Shown here: piece after piece, positions 15,905 to 22,403 of the stretch | Layout of the letters: each line of letters starts with the position of its first letter | How positions within the stretch are numbered: position 1 is the first letter of the stretch | Assembly (NCBI GenBank): GCA_964492545.1 | Contig: CAZBKO010000028.1 | Span: 1 to 23,329 of the forward strand | DNA length: 23,329 nucleotides | Reading direction: 5' to 3' | Source: RGIG1934 sp964492545 | Lineage (GTDB): Bacteria > Bacillota > Clostridia > Lachnospirales > Lachnospiraceae | The notes under the pieces: model-generated | Seen by the model: only the letters and a program-made list of their open reading frames with translations | Database searches by the model: none | What the model was told of the DNA's origin: nothing | Translations under genes and position numbers: made by a program

Positions 15905-16776
15905 CAGATTATATAGTAAGAGCAACAGCAGCAGATAAGCAGATAAGAGCATTTGCGATAACATCACGAGAGATGGTAGAGTACGCAAGGTCAATTCACA
16001 ATACAAGTCCGGTGGCAACAGCAGCACTTGGAAGACTTTTGACCGGTGGGGCAATGATGGGTGTTATGATGAAGGGAGAGAATGACCTTCTCACAGTCCA
16101 GATGAAGGGTGATGGTCCAATTAATGGAATCACTGTTACAGCAGATTCCCACGGAAATGTAAAAGGATATCCTGGAAATCCAGATGTAATAATTCCACCT
16201 AATTATCTCGGAAAGCTTGATGTTGGGGCGGCAATTGGATATGGAACATTAACAGTAGTGAAAGACCTTGGGCTTAAAGAACCATATAGCAGCCAGACAG
16301 CACTTACAACCAGTGAGGTGGCTGAAGACCTTACTTATTATTTTGCAACATCGGAGCAGGTTCCATCAGCAGTAGGACTTGGAGTTCTTATGGAGAAGAA
16401 CAATACAGTTAAACAGGCAGGTGGATTTATAATTCAGCTTATGCCATTTGCAGATGAGAAAATAATAGACGTGTTGGAAGAAAAGGTGAATAATATAACA
16501 TCAGTAACTACTATGCTTGAACAGGGCATGACACCGGAGGATATACTCAATGAAATACTTGGTGAATTTGGTGTTGAATTTACTGAGAAGGTATCAACAA
16601 GATTTCTGTGTAATTGTTCCAAAGACAGAGTGTCTAAGGCACTTATAAGCATAGGTAAAAAGGAATTGCAGAGCATGATTGACGATGGGGAAGAGATAGA
16701 AGTTAACTGTCATTTCTGTAATACAAATTACAAATTCAGTATAGAAGAATTGAAGAAATTAAAGAGCAGTTGTTAA
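15901..16776 (+). CDS. hslO: Hsp33, redox-regulated holdase chaperone
   Basis: At 291 residues it matches the usual length of Hsp33. The N-terminal part has IHNTSPVATAALGRLLTGG and MKGENDLLTVQMKGDGPI, characteristic of the family, and the C-terminus carries the zinc-binding redox switch: Cys237-x-Cys239 and Cys270-x-x-Cys273. In the reduced form zinc keeps the chaperone inactive. Oxidants such as peroxide or bleach with heat release zinc, form disulfides and turn it into a dimeric holdase. One extra Cys (291) is the very last residue. The start ATG overlaps the methyltransferase stop codon (ATGA), and GGAGG lies 6-7 nt upstream. A strong terminator follows, so the gene closes its two-gene unit. 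Confidence 0.96.
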   Translation: MTDYIVRATAADKQIRAFAITSREMVEYARSIHNTSPVATAALGRLLTGGAMMGVMMKGENDLLTVQMKGDGPINGITVTADSHGNVKGYPGNPDVIIPPNYLGKLDVGAAIGYGTLTVVKDLGLKEPYSSQTALTTSEVAEDLTYYFATSEQVPSAVGLGVLMEKNNTVKQAGGFIIQLMPFADEKIIDVLEEKVNNITSVTTMLEQGMTPEDILNEILGEFGVEFTEKVSTRFLCNCSKDRVSKALISIGKKELQSMIDDGEEIEVNCHFCNTNYKFSIEELKKLKSSC

Positions 16777-16781
16777 GAAAA

Positions 16782-16817
16782 AAAGAAGGCGGACAGTTAA
16801 TTCTGTCCGCTTTCTTT
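16782..16817. terminator. Strong terminator, probably bidirectional (hslO and csp)
   Basis: AAAGAAGGCGGACAG pairs with CTGTCCGCTTTCTTT (one mismatch) around TTAATT. The plus strand ends in TTTCTTTG. Read from the csp side the stem is followed by CTTCTTTTTTTC, so it should stop both convergent genes. Confidence 0.85.
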
Positions 16818-16906
16818 GTAATCATTCTGTAAAACTTAGAGCTTAATTCAAAATAAAAATCGAAATTTATATTAATGAAAAAGGCACACCATATTTACTT
16901 CCGTGA

Positions 16907-17104
16907 TTAGCACTTTGTTACGTTAGTAGCCTGAGGTCCTTTAGCACCGTCAACTACGTCGAACTCTACTGACTGTCCTTCTTCAATTGTCTTGAAGCCG
17001 TCCATGTTAAGTCCTGAATAGTGAACGAATACGTCATTACCCTGCTCATCAGAGATGAAGCCGTAACCCTTTTGGTTGTTAAACCACTTTACTGTACCTT
17101 TCAT
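16907..17104 (-). CDS. Cold-shock domain protein (CspA family)
   Basis: A 65-residue protein that is a single cold-shock domain. It begins MKGTVKWFNNQKGYGFISDE, with RNP1 (KGYGFI) and RNP2 (VFVHY) intact, and ends GPQATNVTKC. These proteins bind single-stranded RNA and DNA and act as RNA chaperones that melt mRNA structure. A terminal Cys is a small peculiarity. The start at 17104 has GGAGG 8 nt upstream. An in-frame extension to 17149 begins right at the predicted transcription start and is rejected. The gene has its own consensus promoter at 17154-17182 and a leader of about 43 nt, much shorter than the long thermosensing leader of E. coli cspA, so constitutive expression is plausible. Confidence 0.96.
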   Translation of the reverse strand: MKGTVKWFNNQKGYGFISDEQGNDVFVHYSGLNMDGFKTIEEGQSVEFDVVDGAKGPQATNVTKC

Positions 17105-17153
17105 TGTAGTACCTCCAAAAAATATATTGTCTGCATAAGCAAGACACATCTAA

Positions 17154-17182
17154 AATATATCACAAATAATTGTTGGTGTCAA
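17154..17182 (-). promoter_or_regulatory. Strong promoter of the cold-shock gene
   Basis: On the minus strand: perfect TTGACA (17182-17177), a 17-bp spacer and TATATT (17159-17154) with TGA directly before it (extended -10). This is the best sigma-A promoter in the window, and fits a highly expressed small gene. Confidence 0.85.
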
Positions 17183-17194
17183 ATAATTGTAGGT

Positions 17195-17220
17195 TATTTT
17201 TTTAGTCTATTTTTTTAGTC
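17195..17220. repeat. Exact tandem duplication of 13 bp
   Basis: TATTTTTTTAGTC occurs twice in direct succession (17195-17207, 17208-17220). It covers the last codons and stop of the YerC-like gene. Collapsing one copy would still give the same C-terminus with a TAA stop. Confidence 0.8.
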
Positions 17221-17494
17221 GTTCAAATACTAACTCATAACCATCACTTCCGTAATTGAGAGAGCGGTTAACACGGCTTATTGTAGCCGTTGAGGCACCT
17301 GTCTGTTCTGCGATTTCAAGGTAGGTTTTGTTCTCGCTTAGCATAGTTGCAACCTCATATCGCTGCGCAAATGAAAGAAGTTCATTTACAGTACATACAT
17401 CCTCAAAAAAAGAATAACATTCGTCGCGGTTTTCTAAAGTCAATATAGCATCAAATAAATGATCAACTGCGTCAGTCTTGATTTTCTTGGTCAT
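17207..17494 (-). CDS. YerC/YecD family TrpR-like regulator
   Basis: A 95-residue protein of the YerC/YecD family, related to the Trp repressor fold. ECYSFFEDVCTVNELLSFAQR followed by YEVATMLSENKTYLEIAEQTGASTATISRVNRSL (given here in pieces: ENKTYLEIAEQTGASTATIS, then RVNRSL) is the helix-turn-helix, with STATISRVNRSL as the recognition part. The family is widespread in Firmicutes; ligand and target are not firmly known. It is unlikely to be tryptophan-specific on sequence alone. It starts at 17494 with AAAGGAT upstream (a rather long spacing of about 12 nt) and follows the PHP gene by 17 bp on the same strand, so they form one unit. Regulation of that gene or autoregulation is possible. Confidence 0.9.
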   Translation of the reverse strand: MTKKIKTDAVDHLFDAILTLENRDECYSFFEDVCTVNELLSFAQRYEVATMLSENKTYLEIAEQTGASTATISRVNRSLNYGSDGYELVFERLKK

Positions 17495-17511
17495 AATTTG
17501 TAATATCCTTT

Positions 17512-18237
17512 CTACATGTGTGATCTGTATCGTATATATGATTTCACTAAATCTACGTCATAGTTAGCGATAAGTCTTTTTGGAAAACTTAATTCATCAA
17601 TCAGTGCCATTGCATAATCGTGGCAACCGACTTTGGCAGAAGTATGGGCGTCACTTCCAATGATAACAGGAATATCAGCTTCCATGCAAAGTCTTAATAT
17701 TGTCTTATCATTTTCCTGGGGATTAAGACGCCAGCCTCCAGGTGTAAGAGAGTTATTATTAATCTCCAATAAAGTGTGGTACTCTTTAGCCGCTGCAACA
17801 ACCTGTGCATAATCAAGAGGTATGCGGCTGTCATCAGGATGACCGATAATATTCACATAGGGATTCTTAATGGCGTTAATTACAGCGCGGGTATTCTCTT
17901 CTATAGTACCGGGCTCGTAGCAAATACCGGGGTGTATGCTGGCAATGGCAATATCCATCTCCTCCAATAGAGTATCGGACATATCAACCTCACCATCGTA
18001 ATTCATTATATTAAGCTCCACACCCATGGCAAGTTCCACGTCGAACATAGTTCGTGAAACAGCCTTTAGATTCTGAAAATAAAATTCATGGCAGGTACCA
18101 GGCATAGAAACAGCGTGCTCAGTAATACCAAGAAGTGAAATGTTCTTATCGCTTGCAGCCTGAGCCATCTCTGTAATGGTGTTAAATGCATGACCACTGG
18201 CAATAGTGTGAGTATGCATATCTGCAACATAATTCAT
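17512..18237 (-). CDS. PHP-domain metal-dependent hydrolase (YcdX-like)
   Basis: A 241-residue protein that is a single PHP domain. Metal ligands are visible in order: DMHTHT (His8, His10), GITEHA, GVELN, SIHPG, NIIGHPDD and the terminal GSDAH. This pattern resembles the YcdX-type phosphatases with a trinuclear zinc site and, more distantly, histidinol phosphatase. It should hydrolyse a phosphate monoester; the natural substrate is unknown. GAAAGG lies about 9-10 nt before the ATG. It is the first gene of a two-gene unit with the YerC-like regulator, transcribed from the promoter at 18272-18300. Confidence 0.9.
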   Translation of the reverse strand: MNYVADMHTHTIASGHAFNTITEMAQAASDKNISLLGITEHAVSMPGTCHEFYFQNLKAVSRTMFDVELAMGVELNIMNYDGEVDMSDTLLEEMDIAIASIHPGICYEPGTIEENTRAVINAIKNPYVNIIGHPDDSRIPLDYAQVVAAAKEYHTLLEINNNSLTPGGWRLNPQENDKTILRLCMEADIPVIIGSDAHTSAKVGCHDYAMALIDELSFPKRLIANYDVDLVKSYIRYRSHM

Positions 18238-18271
18238 AATATCAGACCTTTCTTGTATAATAATAAAGAAT

Positions 18272-18300
18272 ATTTTACCACATTAAAGTATTAATGCCAA
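18272..18300 (-). promoter_or_regulatory. Promoter of the PHP-YerC unit
   Basis: On the minus strand: TTGGCA (18300-18295), a 17-bp spacer and TAAAAT (18277-18272). The expected start near 18265 leaves a leader of about 28 nt. Confidence 0.65.
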
Positions 18301-18385
18301 TAAGATTTAAATAAAAAAGAATGTAACGATTGAAAAACGATAACATATAATATTTGTAACTAGTTTATTGAGGATAAGTTGTACA

Positions 18386-19390
18386 ATGAAAAAAATATTT
18401 GTAGCAGCTCAAATTGTATGCATAGTGATAATGGCCTGCGCCTGCGGCAAAAAAGACAATGATATGACACAGGTTAAACTAAATGAAGTGGCACATTCGA
18501 TTTTCTATGCACCTCAGTATGTGGCAATTGAAAATGGATACTTTGAAGAGGAGGGAATAGATATTGAGCTGGTAAATGGAGCCGGCGCTGACAAGGTAAT
18601 GACGGCCCTGGTATCTGGAGAAGCAGATATTGGATTTATGGGCTCAGAGGCTTCAATTTATGTATATCAGGAGGGGCAAAAGGACTATGTAGTCAATTTT
18701 GCGGGGCTTACGCAGAGAGCTGGAAATTTTTTAGTTGGTAGAGAACAGGACGATTCTTTTGAATGGGAGAAGCTAAAGGGTAAAACGGTGCTTGGCGGAA
18801 GAGAAGGTGGAATGCCTGAAATGGTATTTGAATACATTTTAAAGAAAAATGGAATAGATCCTCAAAATGATGTGACAATTGTAAAAAATATTAACTTTGG
18901 TCTTACTGCAGCAGCATTTTCAAATGGTCAGGGTGATTACACCGTGGAATTTGTACCATTTGCAACATCTCTTGAAAAGGAAGAATCCGGTTATGTGGTG
19001 GAATCACTGGGAGAGGAAAGCGGTTACGTTCCATATACGGCATATTGTGCTAAAAAAAGCTATCTCGAGGATAATACTGAGACAATAAAGAAGTTTACCA
19101 GAGCAATTCAAAAAGGACTTGAGTATGTAAATACTCATACCTGCGATGAAATAGCAGCGGTTATCCAAACACAATTTGAGGAGACAGATATGGAATCACT
19201 AAAAATAATTGTGGACAGATATAAGGTTCAGGATACATGGAAAGAAAATGTGGTATTTAATGAAGACAGTTTCAATCTACTGGAGGATATACTTGAGGAA
19301 GCGGGAGAGTTAAAGGACCATGTACCATACGATAAACTTGTTAACACAAAGCTTGCGGAAGAAGTAATGCAGGAGAGAAATAAAGAGTAA
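18386..19390 (+). CDS. Lipoprotein, NMT1/SsuA-like ABC transporter substrate-binding protein
   Basis: A 334-residue protein with a lipoprotein signal: MKKIFVAAQIVCIVIMAC, where IMAC (15-18) is the lipobox and Cys18 (or Cys20) is the likely lipidated residue. The mature part shows the NMT1/THI5-SsuA pattern: HSIFYAPQYVAIENGYFEEE, VNGAGADKVMTALVSGEADI, then LKGKTVLGGREGGMPEMVF. Relatives bind pyrimidine precursors of thiamine, aliphatic sulfonates, nitrate or riboflavin-type ligands; the ligand is not assignable here. The ATG at 18386 was chosen because the signal peptide begins there. GAGG is 12 nt upstream, and the in-frame TTG at 18368 overlaps that site. A TATAAT at 18346-18351 may be its -10, with a poor -35. 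No permease or ATPase gene adjoins it on either side, so its transporter must be encoded elsewhere. Confidence 0.88.
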   Translation: MKKIFVAAQIVCIVIMACACGKKDNDMTQVKLNEVAHSIFYAPQYVAIENGYFEEEGIDIELVNGAGADKVMTALVSGEADIGFMGSEASIYVYQEGQKDYVVNFAGLTQRAGNFLVGREQDDSFEWEKLKGKTVLGGREGGMPEMVFEYILKKNGIDPQNDVTIVKNINFGLTAAAFSNGQGDYTVEFVPFATSLEKEESGYVVESLGEESGYVPYTAYCAKKSYLEDNTETIKKFTRAIQKGLEYVNTHTCDEIAAVIQTQFEETDMESLKIIVDRYKVQDTWKENVVFNEDSFNLLEDILEEAGELKDHVPYDKLVNTKLAEEVMQERNKE

Positions 19391-19395
19391 TAGAC

Positions 19396-19436
19396 TAAAA
19401 AAATGCTGTACAGCGGGATTCAACCTTCTGTACAGC
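19396..19436 (-). terminator. Intrinsic terminator after the DUF1836 gene
   Basis: GCTGTACAG (19405-19413) and CTGTACAGC (19428-19436) pair perfectly over a 14-nt loop. On the minus strand the stem is followed by ATTTTTTTAG, a good U-tract. On the plus strand there is none, so it serves mainly the minus-strand gene. Confidence 0.8.
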
Positions 19437-19453
19437 AGTATATACTGTAATTA

Positions 19454-20125
19454 CTATGCTTCCTTTTTTGCTTCTTTCTTAGCTTCCTTCTTGGCCTGTG
19501 CCTTGGCAGCAGCTTCCTTCTTGCTATTGGCCTTTGAGGAGGCATCATCTTCGCTTAAACCATCAATAATGGATTCGATAATCTGCTTCTTAATAAATAC
19601 GTCAAATGAAAGATTAGCAACAAGTGCAAAAAGTCTTAAGAATTCCTGCTCATCCTTATTAGAATCGGAAAATAAATCTCTGCAGTTATCAATCTCTCTT
19701 GCAACTTCCTCTGTTATGGACTCAATTCTTGAAATTTCCATAGAAGAAATCTCCTTATAAATTGTATCAAGTGGAAGATTCTTCGTAGTGTTAAAGTGCT
19801 TCTCACTTATGGGATTGAGAAGTGTCTTAATATCATTAATAGATAAAATGTTCTTAAAATAGTAAATAAATATGAGCATAAGAACATGATCCTTAGAGTA
19901 TCGCTTCTTCTCAGGAGAAGGAAGCAAATCGTTCTTAGCATAATTATTAATCATGGTCTTGGTAAGAATCTTATCATCATCAAAACGCTTTCCTGACTTA
20001 AGGTGCTTATCCATAAATGTGGTCACCTGATCCATATACAAATCAATTGCAGGTATGTCATCACTATCAATAACATTCAGCTTATCTACTATATATTTTA
20101 CCATTCGTTCTGTATCTGTATTCAT
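19454..20125 (-). CDS. DUF1836 family protein, MerR-like DNA-binding regulator
   Basis: A 223-residue protein of the DUF1836 family. Residues about 50-115 read like a MerR-type winged helix: KILTKTMINNYAKNDLLPSP, then KKRYSKDHVLMLIFIYYFKN and ILSINDIKTLLNPI, comparable to the tYY..gLLp...rYs..d...L..I..lk.....l.dIk..L pattern of MerR proteins. A helical C-terminal domain follows, then a low-complexity tail of KKEA/KAQA repeats over the last 20 or so residues. DNA binding is inferred from this pattern, and no effector is evident. The ATG at 20125 has AAAAGG 7 nt upstream. An in-frame extension to 20161 lacks a ribosome site. Its promoter is overlapped by a palindrome (20175-20189), which suggests autoregulation. 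pspA is transcribed divergently 200 bp away. Confidence 0.85.
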   Translation of the reverse strand: MNTDTERMVKYIVDKLNVIDSDDIPAIDLYMDQVTTFMDKHLKSGKRFDDDKILTKTMINNYAKNDLLPSPEKKRYSKDHVLMLIFIYYFKNILSINDIKTLLNPISEKHFNTTKNLPLDTIYKEISSMEISRIESITEEVAREIDNCRDLFSDSNKDEQEFLRLFALVANLSFDVFIKKQIIESIIDGLSEDDASSKANSKKEAAAKAQAKKEAKKEAKKEA

Positions 20126-20174
20126 ATCTACACCTTTTCTATTATCTATATTCGTGCACAAAAAACATCATTAA

Positions 20175-20205
20175 ACTATATTATATAGTATTTAAAACTA
20201 TATAG
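20175..20205. promoter_or_regulatory. Palindrome over the DUF1836 promoter, candidate operator
   Basis: ACTATATTATATAGT (20175-20189) is a perfect palindrome with one central base, and it contains the -10 box. A further half site ACTATAT (20197-20203) lies next to the -35. A dimeric regulator binding here would cover the promoter. Confidence 0.5.
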
Positions 20206-20208
20206 CAA
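20180..20208 (-). promoter_or_regulatory. Promoter of the DUF1836 gene
   Basis: On the minus strand: TTGCTA (20208-20203), a 17-bp spacer and TATAAT (20185-20180). Confidence 0.6.
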
Positions 20209-20248
20209 GCATATAATATCAGAAAAAATGAATAATAAAATTTATGTA

Positions 20249-20277
20249 GTGACATTTCTTTTTGGGTATTGTATAAT
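20249..20277 (+). promoter_or_regulatory. Promoter of pspA
   Basis: GTGACA (20249-20254), a 17-bp spacer and TATAAT (20272-20277). Expected start near 20284, leaving a leader of about 40 nt with AGGAGGAG before the ATG. It looks like an ordinary sigma-A promoter rather than a sigma-54 site. Confidence 0.7.
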
Positions 20278-20325
20278 AACGGATATGAAACAATAATAAT
20301 TTTTACATAAGTAGGAGGAGTTACA

Positions 20326-21006
20326 ATGGGAATTATATCAAGATTCAAAGACATTATGTCAGCAAACATCAACGCATTATTAGATAAGGCAGAGGATCCA
20401 GAAAAGATGGTTGACCAATATTTAAGAAATCTCGAAGGAGATCTTGGTAAGGTCAAGGCTGAGACAGCAGCTGTTATGGCAGAAGAGACAAGAGCTAAGA
20501 GACAGCTCGACGAATGTACAGCTGAGATAGCTAAGTATCAGCAGTATGCAGAGAAAGCATTGGTAGCAGGAAATGAAGCAGATGCCCGTCAGTTCTTAAC
20601 TAAGAAATCTCAGTTAGTAGAACAGCAGACAGCACTTTCACAGACATATCAGGTTGCACAGGCTAATGCAACTAAGATGAGACAGATGCATGACAAGCTT
20701 AATAAGGATATAGCTGATCTTAATGCAAGAAAGGCTTCAATCAAGGCTAAGATTGCTGCAGCTAAGGCACAGGAGAGAATCAACAAGGTTGGCTCAAGTG
20801 TATCAGGCGTATCTAATAACATGTCAGCATTTGATAGAATAGAAGCTAAGGCTAATCAGATGATGGATGAAGCAAATGCAATGTCAGAGCTTAATGCATC
20901 AGCAGCTGATAACGATATAGACAATCTTGCAAGCAAGTATGATACAGTTGCTTCACCAGCAGTAGATGATGAATTGGCAGCACTTAAGGCTCAGATGGGA
21001 TTATAA
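20326..21006 (+). CDS. pspA: PspA/IM30 family membrane-stress protein
   Basis: A 226-residue, almost wholly helical protein of the PspA/IM30/LiaH (ESCRT-III-like) family. It begins MGIISRFKDIMSANINALLD, the amphipathic helix that binds membranes, followed by the family's AEDPEKMVDQYLRNLE, then long coiled-coil helices to about residue 170 and an Ala/Ser/Asp-rich tail. Such proteins polymerise on damaged cytoplasmic membrane and help keep the proton gradient. AGGAGGAG lies 5-6 nt before the ATG. It is followed by a strong terminator and then by a zinc-ribbon membrane protein and an SPFH protein, the same partners found with B. subtilis YdjF (PspA). Confidence 0.95.
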   Translation: MGIISRFKDIMSANINALLDKAEDPEKMVDQYLRNLEGDLGKVKAETAAVMAEETRAKRQLDECTAEIAKYQQYAEKALVAGNEADARQFLTKKSQLVEQQTALSQTYQVAQANATKMRQMHDKLNKDIADLNARKASIKAKIAAAKAQERINKVGSSVSGVSNNMSAFDRIEAKANQMMDEANAMSELNASAADNDIDNLASKYDTVASPAVDDELAALKAQMGL

Positions 21007-21017
21007 TTAACAAGCAT

Positions 21018-21047
21018 ATGGGTGCCAGAGTTTTGGCACCCATTTTT
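21018..21047 (+). terminator. Intrinsic terminator after pspA
   Basis: ATGGGTGCCA and TGGCACCCAT form a perfect 10-bp stem with loop GAGTTT, followed by TTTTT. It separates pspA from the downstream genes, so these are either expressed by read-through or have another promoter, which I could not locate. Confidence 0.9.
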
Positions 21048-21056
21048 ACTGTGAAG

Positions 21057-21213
21057 GAAATGAGGGTAGTGTGAAAAATAAGTCTGATGACCTTATTTTT
21101 CACACAGCTATTTGCTTCTGAGTGAAAGCAAATAGCTATTATGACAGAAGATAAATCGTCTTCGCGAATTTATCTTCGCCTCTTCGCAAATAAATTGTTC
21201 AGAAATGAGGGTA
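21057..21213. repeat. Three-hairpin element bounded by a 12-bp direct repeat
   Basis: GAAATGAGGGTA occurs at 21057-21068 and again at 21202-21213. The 133 bp between them hold three perfect inverted repeats in a row: 14-bp arms at 21069-21082/21092-21105 (GTGTGAAAAATAAG), 12-bp arms at 21106-21117/21126-21137 (AGCTATTTGCTT) and 10-bp arms at 21147-21156/21168-21177 (GAAGATAAAT). CTTCGC occurs three times (21160, 21174, 21182), and ATAAATT at 21190-21196 could compete for the third stem. The first hairpin starts at the exact base after the first direct repeat. The second direct-repeat copy is the ribosome site of the next gene. It resembles an insertion with target duplication; no coding capacity is evident. 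Confidence 0.65.
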
Positions 21214-21215
21214 TT

Positions 21216-22391
21216 ATGTCAGAAGAAATATATTATTGTGATGGATGTGGCGGTGTCATGGAATTTGATATTGCAACACAGGGACTCAAGTGTCCTAACT
21301 GTGGTAACACACAGAAGATAAAGAATAGAGCAAAGGATATTGTAGAGCATACATTTACCAAGAGAAAGGCCCAGAGCATTTCAGTTAAAGAGAAGACATC
21401 TCATACAATGGAATGTAAAGGCTGTGGTGCACAGGTAGAAGTGGCAGCTGATTGTACAGCAACAGAGTGCCCATATTGTGGTTCTAAATATGTTCTTGCA
21501 GAGAAACAGGTTGAATCAATTATTCCTGATGGAGTGCTTACATTTCAGGTAGATAAGCACAAGGCAGGAGATATTTTTACAAAATGGATTAATAGAAGAT
21601 ATCTTGCACCGGGAGCACTTAAGAATCTATATGAGAAGGATAAGCTTCAGGGTGTATATGTTCCATATTGGACATTTGATGCAGATACCATTTGTGATTA
21701 TCACGCAGAAGGTGGTAAGAACAGAAAGGTAAAGGAAAAGGATTCAAATGGTAACGAGGTTACTAAAACCGTTACAGACTGGTATCCGGTACACGGAAGG
21801 GTAAAACAGTTCTTTGATGATATTCTTGTAAAGGCATCTAAGAATATGAAGGGTTCATTACTGCGAGGTGTTGAGCCATATGATACCAAGAAAATTGTAT
21901 CTTACCAACCTACATATTTATCAGGTTATGGTGCAGAATGCTACACAGTATCCCTTGAGGATGCACATAGAGATGCCATCGGTCAGATGGAGACAGAGCT
22001 TAGAAGTATGTCACGAAAAGATATTTTTAGAAAGTATGATGAAGTTAAGAATCTTTCAGTGGATATAGATTACAATGATGAGACTTACAAGCATATTTTA
22101 CTTCCTGTATATGCGACAGCATATACGTATAAGGGCAAGAATTACTCTGTTCTTATTAATGGACAGAATGGTAAGATAAAGGGTGATTATCCTAAGAGTG
22201 TGGCTAAGATAGCACTTATCATAGCAATTATAGCTGCAATCATAGGTGGTATAATAGCAGTTAAATTTGCTACCGCTGATAAGAAGGATAAGACAAACGA
22301 TACAGGTTATAATGTTACACAGGAAAGCAATACTTATATGGATGCAGACTTTGACTTGGATGCAGACATTGTATATGAATATGAAGTATAG
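21216..22391 (+). CDS. Zinc-ribbon (TFIIB-type) membrane protein of the PspA module
   Basis: A 391-residue protein. Two zinc ribbons open it: CDGCG with CPNCG (residues about 8-32) and CKGCG with CPYCG (about 68-91). A central beta-rich domain follows (VYVPYWTFDADTICDYHAEG, DWYPVHGRVKQFFDD, LLRGVEPYD), then one membrane helix (VAKIALIIAIIAAIIGGIIA, about 330-355) and an acidic tail (DADFDLDADIVYEYEV). This layout resembles B. subtilis YdjG, which with YdjH and YdjI is reported to bring PspA (YdjF) to the membrane. The ATG at 21216 follows GAGGG at a short 4-nt distance. An in-frame extension to 21141 runs through the hairpin element and is rejected. Next to it, 12 bp downstream, is the SPFH gene. 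Confidence 0.85.
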   Translation: MSEEIYYCDGCGGVMEFDIATQGLKCPNCGNTQKIKNRAKDIVEHTFTKRKAQSISVKEKTSHTMECKGCGAQVEVAADCTATECPYCGSKYVLAEKQVESIIPDGVLTFQVDKHKAGDIFTKWINRRYLAPGALKNLYEKDKLQGVYVPYWTFDADTICDYHAEGGKNRKVKEKDSNGNEVTKTVTDWYPVHGRVKQFFDDILVKASKNMKGSLLRGVEPYDTKKIVSYQPTYLSGYGAECYTVSLEDAHRDAIGQMETELRSMSRKDIFRKYDEVKNLSVDIDYNDETYKHILLPVYATAYTYKGKNYSVLINGQNGKIKGDYPKSVAKIALIIAIIAAIIGGIIAVKFATADKKDKTNDTGYNVTQESNTYMDADFDLDADIVYEYEV

Positions 22392-22403
22392 GAGGATTTA
22401 TAA

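Noticed and set aside
15815..16054. 79-codon open frame on the minus strand
   Set aside because: Antisense to the methyltransferase-hslO junction; Leu/Ser-rich shadow frame.
21069..21105. First hairpin of the element as a terminator
   Set aside because: The stem is followed by AGCTATTTGC with no T-run, and a proper terminator already lies at 21018-21047.
21141..21215. N-terminal extension of the zinc-ribbon protein
   Set aside because: It reads through the hairpin element, has no ribosome site, and homology begins at MSEEIYYCDGCG.
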